The notes below the pieces were generated by a model. The model ran no database searches and was not told where the DNA came from. It saw only the letters and a program-made list of their open reading frames with translations. A DNA stretch of 64,000 bases from Syntrophobacteraceae bacterium (lineage in GTDB: Bacteria > Desulfobacterota > Syntrophobacteria > Syntrophobacterales > Syntrophobacteraceae): positions 1 through 64,000 of the forward strand of contig JAGPLX010000004.1 in the NCBI GenBank assembly GCA_018053185.1, read 5' to 3'. Position 1 is the stretch's first letter. Every line of letters starts with the position of its first letter. Made by a program: the position numbers and the translations under genes. Shown piece after piece: positions 1 to 6,244 of this stretch.

Positions 1-1
1 G

Positions 2-136
2 ATGCAGGAAGAACATATGGCCAAGATCGCCGAAATTTTTGGAGACCAGGTGCGGGCCGTGACTCCTCTTTTCGAAACTGAAGTCAAAGGAACCGTCATG
101 CTCCAAAGGTTGGTGGACCACGTTTTTAGTACATGA
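2..136 (+). CDS. C-terminal end of an ArsA/Get3-like ATPase (partial)
   Basis: Only the last 44 codons are in the window; the gene starts upstream of it. The tail contains the run VTPLFETEVKG followed by MLQRLVDHVF. This resembles the C-terminal stretch of ArsA-family ATPases (a PLF.EV.G..ML pattern), which energise anion efflux or tail-anchored protein handling. The P-loop and switch motifs are outside the window, so the family call rests on this short tail alone. The next gene on the same strand starts about 180 bp later, so they may or may not be co-transcribed. Confidence 0.5.
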   Translation: MQEEHMAKIAEIFGDQVRAVTPLFETEVKGTVMLQRLVDHVFST

Positions 137-319
137 GGTCCAGCCGGGATCGACTGGATCGATGAATTTGATCGTGGGGATCCAATTCGTTTTCTTTTCA
201 TCTCCTGAATGGGTTGGAGTGGGGAGTCTCCGAGAGAATCGCCTCAATCCAGCCCTGCCTCCCCTACATCCCGATTCCAGTTTCCTGTGAAAGGCACTTT
301 GGGGAGTCGCCCGGTTTCC

Positions 320-2374
320 ATGAAGATCCTTCTTGTTTTTCCTCCGTTTTATCTGGAACCCATGTACAGCCTTCCTCCTCTCGGACTGCTCAACCTTGCC
401 ACTATCCTTAAAAGCAGCCCTCACCAGACTACAATTCTCGACTTCCCCCTGGCCATCCGAAAGGGCCTCATCCGTCTGGATTCCACCATCTACGAGCAGT
501 GTGCATCGAGGATCCTCGAGGAAGAACCGGACCTTGTGGGCTTTTCCGTTCAATGCACCACCTATCCACCCTCCGTCCAGATCGCCAGGATCGTCAAGAA
601 ACGGCAATCCCGGATCCGGATCGTTTTCGGGGGACACAACGCCACCTTTGTAGACAAGCGAACATTGATGTTCTTCCCCTGGATCGACGCCATCGTCCGG
701 GGGGAAGGCGAAATCACATTTCCCGAGCTTGTGGCCGCCTATGATCGGGGTGAGGACGGAAAGGGAGTCCGCGGAGTTACCTATCGGAATCGAAAGACCG
801 GAGACGTGGTGAGAAATCGTGACCGGGATCTCCTGATGCGTCTCGATGAACTCCCTATTGCCGACTATCGCCTGCTGCCGCCCCTTTCCGAATACCGCGA
901 TGCCTGCAATATCCGCCGAAGCATTGCCATTCTCGAGGTCGGCAGAGGCTGTCCCCACCGCTGTGTGTATTGTTCACAGTCCCTCGTCTGGCGTCGCAAA
1001 ACCCGCACCTTCTCCGTGGACCGCATTATCGGGGAGATTCGGCACCTTCATGAGGATTTCGGTGCCCAGTGTTTTCTCCTCGCCTACGACCAGTTTACCG
1101 CGCGGAGAAGCTATGTGGAGGAGTTCTGCCGTCGAATGGTCGAGGAGCATCTGAACCACATCCCTTGGTACTGCATCTCGAGGTTGGACGGCGTGGACGC
1201 CATCCTGCTTCGAACCATGAGAAGAGCTGGTTGCGAATCCATGTGCTACGGAATTGATTCAGGTTCCAAGAAGACTCTGGCTTTCATCCACAAAGATATC
1301 GATGAGGCCATTCTTCACCAGAGGGTGCGGGAGACGACCGATGAGGAGATCATCCCGACCCTCAGTTTTGTCATCGGTTTTCCCGAAGAAGAACGGGCGG
1401 ATCTGGATGCAACCCTGGTCCTGGCTTTGAAAACCGGAATGCTCGGAACCAGCCATCCCCTGATCCAAATGGCGACGATCCTGCCTGGAACCGAGCTCTA
1501 CCGGCGCCATTCCCATCTGCTGATTCGTGAAGTGGATACCTATTTCTCCCTGGGCATCGAGTTCGACGGAGGCAGACGTCTTCAGGCCGATGAAGACTTG
1601 ATCAACTCGGATCCTCTCCTTTTCAGCAGTTTCTACAATCTCCCGTGCCCTGCAAGGTCCCTAAAGGAGCTGAACCTCATCGCATTTTTTTTCCCGCTGA
1701 TGGTCGCTTACTTCCCCAGGGCCTTTTGGATCCTGACCCATGAACTGGAGGAATCGGCCTCGGATCTTTTCCTCCATTGGATGTTCTGGCTGCAATGCCA
1801 CCTCGGCAGAAGTGAACCGTCTCTTTCCCCTCAAGATTGCTACCGGTACTTTCGCGACTACGCAAAAGGCAGGATCCGGCAAAGAAGGAGGATTCGTTTT
1901 CTCCACATCAACGATGTGTTGGAATATGAACAGTCGAGTATCGAGGTGGGGAAATTCTTTTCACATCCAGCAGGCAATTTCGCCATGGATATCCACGGGA
2001 TTCACGTTTCAAACCCTCGACGCACCGCACAGGTCCTCCTTAAAGAGTTCACATTTCCCATGACGGATATTATTATGGATCTAAAAAAGGGGGTAGTTCG
2101 GATCTCGTATGCTCCCCAAAAGACCTTTCTTGTTTTTCGGCAGAAGGGGGACCGTCTGGACGTAAAAGAAATCAACCAGTTCGGAAGGGATTTGCTTACC
2201 CTGTGCGACGGGACCCATTCCGTTCTCGATATTCGCGAGAAGCTGTATCCCGTCCATGGAAAGGATCACAGCCGGGACCATTTCACGGTTCTCTGTGTCG
2301 ATGCGATCCGGATGTTGGGAGAGATGGGAATCCTTCATGAGGGATCGCTCGATTATCCCGACGAAAGGAGGTGA
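320..2374 (+). CDS. Cobalamin-binding radical SAM enzyme with C-terminal PqqD-like domain
   Basis: A 684-residue protein if started at ATG 320, which gives the canonical B12-binding opening MKILLVFPPFYLEP; the frame is open from 209, but that 37-residue extension is low complexity. Residues 1-170 look like a B12-binding Rossmann domain with a VGFSVQC strand and an FGGHNATF loop. The radical SAM cluster is C211-x3-C215-x2-C218 (GCPHRCVYC). Residues about 590-684 resemble a PqqD/RiPP recognition domain: NQFGRDLLTLCDG, a VLDIREKL helix, then MLGEMGIL. The stop codon lies inside the Shine-Dalgarno (SD) of the 31-codon gene that follows, so the two are translationally linked. B12-dependent radical SAM enzymes perform methylations or difficult C-C chemistry, and PqqD-like domains bind leader peptides. 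A peptide-modifying role is inferred. Confidence 0.85.
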   Translation: MKILLVFPPFYLEPMYSLPPLGLLNLATILKSSPHQTTILDFPLAIRKGLIRLDSTIYEQCASRILEEEPDLVGFSVQCTTYPPSVQIARIVKKRQSRIRIVFGGHNATFVDKRTLMFFPWIDAIVRGEGEITFPELVAAYDRGEDGKGVRGVTYRNRKTGDVVRNRDRDLLMRLDELPIADYRLLPPLSEYRDACNIRRSIAILEVGRGCPHRCVYCSQSLVWRRKTRTFSVDRIIGEIRHLHEDFGAQCFLLAYDQFTARRSYVEEFCRRMVEEHLNHIPWYCISRLDGVDAILLRTMRRAGCESMCYGIDSGSKKTLAFIHKDIDEAILHQRVRETTDEEIIPTLSFVIGFPEEERADLDATLVLALKTGMLGTSHPLIQMATILPGTELYRRHSHLLIREVDTYFSLGIEFDGGRRLQADEDLINSDPLLFSSFYNLPCPARSLKELNLIAFFFPLMVAYFPRAFWILTHELEESASDLFLHWMFWLQCHLGRSEPSLSPQDCYRYFRDYAKGRIRQRRRIRFLHINDVLEYEQSSIEVGKFFSHPAGNFAMDIHGIHVSNPRRTAQVLLKEFTFPMTDIIMDLKKGVVRISYAPQKTFLVFRQKGDRLDVKEINQFGRDLLTLCDGTHSVLDIREKLYPVHGKDHSRDHFTVLCVDAIRMLGEMGILHEGSLDYPDERR

Positions 2375-2379
2375 AGGGG

Positions 2380-2475
2380 ATGCTGAAGGTGAAGGAAGTG
2401 GAGAACAAGGTGCTGTATACGGATGTATGCCATGAATCTTCGGATCAGGCATCCGCATGTCATGTCCCTACCTGA
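2380..2475 (+). CDS. 31-residue putative RiPP precursor peptide
   Basis: ATG 2380 sits 5 bp after the radical SAM stop, behind a near-perfect SD (AAAGGAGGTG). The product begins MLKVKEVENKVLYTD and ends in a polar core containing C17-H18 and C27-H28, with residues ESSDQASA between them and VPT at the C-terminus. A charged, helix-prone N-terminal half followed by a short core with repeated Cys-His and Ser/Thr is the layout expected of a precursor for a radical SAM peptide maturase, and the upstream enzyme carries a PqqD-like leader-binding domain. No homologue is recognised. The strong SD, exact spacing and codon-perfect short frame argue for translation; the substrate role is inferred from context. 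Confidence 0.6.
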   Translation: MLKVKEVENKVLYTDVCHESSDQASACHVPT

Positions 2476-2489
2476 CATGCACCGACGGA

Positions 2490-2506
2490 ATCTCCGGTAC
2501 GGAGAT
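2490..2506 (+). other. Hairpin between peptide gene and dipeptidase gene
   Basis: A perfect inverted repeat ATCTCCG-GTA-CGGAGAT starts 14 bp after the peptide stop codon. It lacks a T-tract, so it is not a standard intrinsic terminator. Its position after a short, well-translated peptide gene would suit an mRNA-stabilising or partial-termination structure that sets the ratio of peptide to downstream dipeptidase mRNA. Confidence 0.4.
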
Positions 2507-2580
2507 AGGGATGAGGTAACAGCAAACGAGGCGGGGTGAGGGGCCGGGATTCCTCATCCCACTTCCCTCAAAGGATCTGG

Positions 2581-3540
2581 ATGCAAATGCTTTCTTCCCC
2601 CCAATCCATCCCTATTGTGGATGGTCACGTGGACATCCTCTTCGAGCTAAGGGAAAACCACCCTGGAAAGACGTTCCGTGAGATCACGTCGGGCAGTGTC
2701 ACCCTCGGGAATTTGATCCGAGGGAATGTCCGGGTCATTGTTTCGGCCATTTACTGTGCCGACCAATATAACGGCGAAGGCTCGTCGGCAAACCATTTCA
2801 AAGAGTTGGTTGACTACGCTCAGGAGCATCTGGACGGCCTCATTCCCCTTCGCACGTCTCAGGAACTCCTGTCTGCATATGAATCCGGCGGACAGCAACC
2901 GGCAACCCTGTTCCTGCTGGAAAACGCCGACGCGCTGGTGGATTTGGATGTCACGGAACTGGATGCCTTGGCCATCCGCGTGGTGGGATTGACTCATGCG
3001 GGAAAAAATCGGATCGGGGATGGCAATGGAATCTTTCTTCCCGGGGGACTAACACGGGAAGGGAAAAGGGTCATCCAGAGGCTTCGGGAGGTTGGATGGG
3101 CCGTAGACGTGGCCCATTTGTCCGATCCCTGCTTCTGGGAGCTCATGGACCTCTTCGACGGCCCTCTCGTGGCCTCCCACACAGGCTTCCGGTTCTTCTG
3201 CGACACCCCGAGGAATCTCACCAAGGATCAGGTTCGAACCTTGGTGGAACGCCGGGCAGTCATCGGGATTTCTGTGAATTCGGAGATGCTCTCGATTGGA
3301 AGACAAGCCGACGAAGAGGATGTTTTCCGACACATCGATTGGATGGTTCAATCCTTCGGGTGCGGTTTCGTCGCACTGGGCTCGGACTATTGTGGTTCCT
3401 TTTTCGTAGCGGAGGGGTTGGAGGACATCTCGAGACTATCTGTTCTCGCAGACCGCATGGTACGGGATGGTTACCCTCCGGAAGCAGTCCGAGCTGTCAT
3501 GGGAGGCAACTGGGTCCGCATTTACTCGAATCTGTTTTAA
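2581..3540 (+). CDS. M19-family membrane-type dipeptidase
   Basis: A 319-residue zinc dipeptidase. The chosen start, ATG 2581, has AAAGGA 5 bp upstream; a GTG at 2536 would add 15 residues. The M19 ligand set is complete: H16-x-D18 in VDGHVD, E114 in LLENADAL, H179 in DVAHLSD, H200 in ASHTGFRF, and D269 in LGSDYCG. The family cleaves dipeptides and tolerates a D-residue at the C-terminal position. No signal peptide is visible, so it should be cytoplasmic. It lies 105 bp after the 31-codon peptide gene on the same strand, so it could trim leader remnants or products of that peptide. That link is inference; a housekeeping dipeptidase role is equally possible. Confidence 0.9.
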   Translation: MQMLSSPQSIPIVDGHVDILFELRENHPGKTFREITSGSVTLGNLIRGNVRVIVSAIYCADQYNGEGSSANHFKELVDYAQEHLDGLIPLRTSQELLSAYESGGQQPATLFLLENADALVDLDVTELDALAIRVVGLTHAGKNRIGDGNGIFLPGGLTREGKRVIQRLREVGWAVDVAHLSDPCFWELMDLFDGPLVASHTGFRFFCDTPRNLTKDQVRTLVERRAVIGISVNSEMLSIGRQADEEDVFRHIDWMVQSFGCGFVALGSDYCGSFFVAEGLEDISRLSVLADRMVRDGYPPEAVRAVMGGNWVRIYSNLF

Positions 3541-3756
3541 TGCTTATCGATATCATTTTCCCCAGGATGGATGACCAAAGTTTTGAAACCTCCACCTTAA
3601 AGGGGCAATCCACTTCCTTCCGGCCTTCCAAGCGGTAGAACTTGCCGTGCTTCACCCATGTGCGGCCTTCCGTGTTTTCCGACAAACCATGCGGAAGAAC
3701 CTCCGGTACGGTTTCCGACCTCTCCCCGAGTTTTGTCCCCTCCCACGGGTACCGTA

Positions 3757-3957
3757 CTATTCCTCCCCCGTTTCTTTCATTTTTGAAAGTTCCGCAGCCC
3801 AATTGGGTGCCTGAGCGTTCACCAGCGTATCCTTCACGGTCCAGAACACGCTTCGAAAAAGGTTGTCGAAGTTGCCGGGCGATACCCTTCCCAGCTCGAT
3901 GAATTTGACAATGATTTCTTTGGAGATGCGGAGAATCTTCTCGTCATCCGGATTCAT
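3757..3957 (-). CDS. Small conserved hypothetical protein, 66 aa
   Basis: The product begins MNPDDEKILRISKEIIVKF and continues with IELGRVSPGNFDNLFRSVF, a compact amphipathic helical protein with no Cys, signal peptide or membrane segment. Short proteins of this style, with a Glu-Lys-rich start and a 'SP.NF...F' motif, are common in Desulfobacterota and have no assigned function as far as I recall. A weak SD (GGGG) precedes the ATG. It is transcribed away from mraZ, so the stretch 3958-4200 is a divergent promoter region. The residue pattern looks coding, but I cannot name a family. Confidence 0.55.
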   Translation of the reverse strand: MNPDDEKILRISKEIIVKFIELGRVSPGNFDNLFRSVFWTVKDTLVNAQAPNWAAELSKMKETGEE

Positions 3958-3983
3958 GGATTTCCCCCTGTGGTTAAAAGAAA

Positions 3984-4032
3984 GCCTCTGCTATTTGGAG
4001 GGAAGGCCTTCTTTTGGGGTACTAGCAGAGGC
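3984..4032. repeat. Long inverted repeat in the divergent region before mraZ
   Basis: Ten-base arms GCCTCTGCTA and TAGCAGAGGC pair perfectly around a 29-nt loop, and the loop itself contains the palindrome GAAGGCCTTC. TTTT lies 3 nt after the right arm on the plus strand, and TTTCTTTT follows the left arm on the minus strand, so it could act as a weak bidirectional terminator separating the dipeptidase transcript from the dcw cluster, or as an operator. Confidence 0.45.
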
Positions 4033-4171
4033 TCCTTTTGGGCGGGCGAAATACCCCGGAAGGCATCTCAGTGCCCGGTGCCTTCGTAGCATAAGGGGAC
4101 ATGGGGATGCAACTGGAAAAGATATAGAGTTTCGGGGACTTAAGAAATAGCCTCCAGAAGGGAAAAAGTGT

Positions 4172-4190
4172 TGGGGTGGTTGGTTGGGGG
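4172..4190 (+). other. G-rich, potential two-tetrad G-quadruplex upstream of the mraZ promoter
   Basis: The stretch contains four or more guanine tracts (TGGGGTGGTTGGTTGGGGG) and ends 10 bp before the -35 hexamer of the dcw promoter. The loop lengths of 1-2 nt fit a two-layer quadruplex. This is a sequence pattern only; no function is shown. Confidence 0.35.
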
Positions 4191-4200
4191 CAATTTGAAT

Positions 4201-4229
4201 TTGACAATGGAAAAAAGGCCGTGTTAAAT
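4201..4229 (+). promoter_or_regulatory. Sigma-70 promoter of the dcw cluster
   Basis: TTGACA at 4201-4206 and TTAAAT at 4224-4229 are separated by exactly 17 bp. Transcription would start near 4236. That rules out an in-frame upstream initiation codon at 4176 for mraZ and supports the GTG at 4269. Confidence 0.75.
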
Positions 4230-4239
4230 GACCCGTCAG

Positions 4240-4274
4240 TGGCGGAAAGTGGGAAGAAAGGGTCAAAAGTGGTT
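4240..4274 (+). promoter_or_regulatory. 10-bp-phased MraZ-type operator repeats
   Basis: TGGCG (4240), TGGGA (4250), GGGTC (4260) and TGGTT (4270) recur every 10 bp with 5-bp spacers, the arrangement known for MraZ boxes (TGGGN repeated with 5-bp spacers). They lie between the predicted transcription start and the mraZ start codon, so autorepression by MraZ is the natural reading. Only the second repeat matches the consensus exactly. Confidence 0.5.
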
Positions 4275-4730
4275 ACCTTGGAAAAGTCCTACTTCAGAGG
4301 TCAATCCATTGCGCGCCTCGATGCCAAGGGTCGGCTACGAGTTCCTACGAAATTCCGCGATGTCTTGCAGGTCCGCCAGTCGGATGCTCTCATCATTACT
4401 CGGCTGGACAAGTGCCTGGTGGCATATCCCATCGATTATTGGCAGCAAATCGAGAACAAGGTCCTCGGTCTCTCCCAAATTCAACCGCAACATCGAACCT
4501 TCATTCGCCACTTCATCTCAGGGGCTGAGGAATGCGAATTTGATGGTCAGGGAAGAATCCTGATTCCACCGCTCCTTCGAGAAAAGGTCCAGCTCGGGCA
4601 GGAGGTGCTCCTGGCCGGTATGCTTTCCAGCTTTGAAATTTGGAACAGGGATGCCTGGGAAAAGCACAGCGAGTGGGGCAGCGATCATTTTCTGGAAATC
4701 GCCTTAGACATTGCCAACACTGGTTTCTGA
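4269..4730 (+). CDS. mraZ: Transcriptional regulator MraZ
   Basis: A 153-residue product from GTG 4269, which has GAAAGGG 6 bp upstream and lies just downstream of the predicted transcription start. MraZ is a ring-forming DNA-binding protein built from two AbrB-like halves, each marked by a D-x-x-G-R motif. Both are present: DAKGRLRVPTKFRD near residue 19 and DGQGRILIPPLLRE near residue 93. It heads the division and cell-wall operon and normally represses its own promoter; phased repeats in front fit this. The reading frame stays open upstream to 4176, but that extension precedes the promoter. Confidence 0.92.
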   Translation: MVTLEKSYFRGQSIARLDAKGRLRVPTKFRDVLQVRQSDALIITRLDKCLVAYPIDYWQQIENKVLGLSQIQPQHRTFIRHFISGAEECEFDGQGRILIPPLLREKVQLGQEVLLAGMLSSFEIWNRDAWEKHSEWGSDHFLEIALDIANTGF

Positions 4731-4737
4731 TCCGGCA

Positions 4738-5682
4738 ATGAGAACTCTGGCTCCACCTCACCATGTCCCGGTTCTTCTGGATGCGGCCATTGGACTCCTG
4801 GGATGTCGAGCGGGCGGGCTCTATGTGGATGGAACCCTGGGGGGCGGAGGCTACACCGGCGAGATCCTTCGGAGGACAGCCCCCGATGGTCTCGTTTTGG
4901 GGCTGGATTGGGACGAGGAAGCCATCGAGCGGGTTCGGGAGCAGTTTCCACACGATCCGAGGTTGTTGCTTCGACGGGCCAGTTTTTCAGACCTTCATGC
5001 CATTTTGGAGGAAATGCAGTGGGAGCCTGTCGACGGAATCGTCGTCGACTTGGGTGTGTCAACGTTTCAACTGGCCGATCCCCACCGGGGATTCAGCTTT
5101 CTTCAGGAAGGGCCCCTGGACATGCGTATGGACCTCCGACTTTCGCAGACTGCGGCTGACTTGGTCAATGCCCTTCCGCAGGACGATTTGTCAAACTTGA
5201 TTTTCCGGTTGGGGGAAGAAAAATGGGCCCGACGTATTGCTCGGGCCATCGTGAGCCGTCGGCGCCGGAAGCCGTTCACGGGAACAGTGGAACTTGCCGC
5301 GGTCATTCAGGAGGTGGTTCCGCCCACAAGGGATACTTTCAGGATTCATCCGGCTACTCGGACCTTTCAAGCGCTGCGTATGGCGGTGAATCGAGAATTG
5401 GAGGCCCTGGACGCATTCCTTTCCCAGGTGCTGGAGGATTTGAGGCCGGGTGGGAGACTGTGCGTGGTGTCGTTTCACTCCCTGGAAGACCGCATGGTCA
5501 AGGACCGATTTCGATCCTGGGCGATGTCCTGCCGGTGTCCCGAAGGTTTGCCCGTGTGCCGGTGTCAAGGGAAGCCTCTGGCAAAGATTCTCACCAGAAA
5601 AGCTGTTCGGCCGGATGCTGGGGAAATCGAACGGAACCCTAGGGCTCGCAGCGCCAGGCTGCGGGCTGTGGAAAAAGTTTGA
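4738..5682 (+). CDS. rsmH: 16S rRNA (cytosine-1402-N4)-methyltransferase RsmH
   Basis: 314 residues from ATG 4738, 7 bp after the mraZ stop. RsmH (MraW) methylates N4 of C1402 in the ribosomal P site. The SAM-binding segment DGTLGGGGYTGEIL is near residue 31, and the family blocks VDLGVSTFQLADPHRGFSF, RTFQALRMAVNREL and VVSFHSLEDRMVKD are all intact. It is the normal second gene of dcw clusters. A TTG start 27 bp upstream would overlap mraZ and is not needed. Confidence 0.96.
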   Translation: MRTLAPPHHVPVLLDAAIGLLGCRAGGLYVDGTLGGGGYTGEILRRTAPDGLVLGLDWDEEAIERVREQFPHDPRLLLRRASFSDLHAILEEMQWEPVDGIVVDLGVSTFQLADPHRGFSFLQEGPLDMRMDLRLSQTAADLVNALPQDDLSNLIFRLGEEKWARRIARAIVSRRRRKPFTGTVELAAVIQEVVPPTRDTFRIHPATRTFQALRMAVNRELEALDAFLSQVLEDLRPGGRLCVVSFHSLEDRMVKDRFRSWAMSCRCPEGLPVCRCQGKPLAKILTRKAVRPDAGEIERNPRARSARLRAVEKV

Positions 5683-5693
5683 GGGAGGAAGCC

Positions 5694-6023
5694 ATGCACA
5701 CTCTGACCATCAAGGCTGGATTGGTGAGCCAGGACAAAGCCGAATCGCATGGAGGGCTCTGGAAATGGCTCGTGGTGGTGGGAACCCTGGCTACGGTGTT
5801 TGCCTGTGCGGCGGTGTTTTACGTGTGGCTCACCGTCGAGCGGGTGCAAAACGGCTATCGTCTGGCAAAACTTCATGACGAATATGAGCAGCTGCTTTCG
5901 GTCCAGAGGAAGTTGCGAGTGGAATGGGTGCGGCTCCAGGACCCGTTTTACATGGAAGAGGTGGGTCGCATGCAATTGGGGTTATGTCCACCCAAGCCGG
6001 ATCAGAAAATCACTCTGCGTTGA
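5694..6023 (+). CDS. ftsL: Cell division protein FtsL
   Basis: 109 residues from ATG 5694, with GGGAGGA ideally spaced. A short cytoplasmic tail leads into one transmembrane helix (LWKWLVVVGTLATVFACAA, about residues 18-40), then a periplasmic coiled-coil-like segment rich in L, V and charged residues. FtsL bridges FtsQ/B to FtsW/FtsI at the septum. The family is poorly conserved, so the call rests on topology, size and its place between rsmH and ftsI. About 220 bp without a recognisable gene separate it from ftsI. Confidence 0.85.
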   Translation: MHTLTIKAGLVSQDKAESHGGLWKWLVVVGTLATVFACAAVFYVWLTVERVQNGYRLAKLHDEYEQLLSVQRKLRVEWVRLQDPFYMEEVGRMQLGLCPPKPDQKITLR

Positions 6024-6244
6024 TGTTCGAAAAAGGCATGAAATTCTGTGGGCAGGTTCTGCTTGGTCGTGATCCCCGGAAACGACGCCGGACGAGAAAG
6101 TTTGGGGAAAACTCTGGGTGCTCGACCCAATACCACGACTGCCTGACCGGGCCAATCGGTTCCACCCCATGGATGCCATCGCCCAGGGGAGCGGAAAGCG
6201 CCTGCGGTTCAAGAGGGCAGGGCGCTGACAGGGAGTGATGAAGA

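Noticed and set aside
2492-3711. Shared 11-mer CTCCGGTACGG at 2492-2502 and 3701-3711 flanking the dipeptidase gene
   Set aside because: Too short to call a flanking repeat in GC-rich DNA, and no target-site duplication or transposase accompanies it.
3497-3802. Minus-strand frame of 101 codons after the 66-aa gene
   Set aside because: It overlaps the dipeptidase 3-prime end and the small gene, lacks an SD and shows no family resemblance.
4176-4268. N-terminally extended MraZ
   Set aside because: The extension lies upstream of the predicted transcription start and is not part of the conserved MraZ fold.
6023-6238. A 71-codon frame overlapping the ftsL stop as TGATG, before ftsI
   Set aside because: The overlap suggests coupling, but the residues (Arg/Gly/Ser-rich, no hydrophobic segment) match no divisome protein and there is no SD; another frame in the same stretch is equally open.
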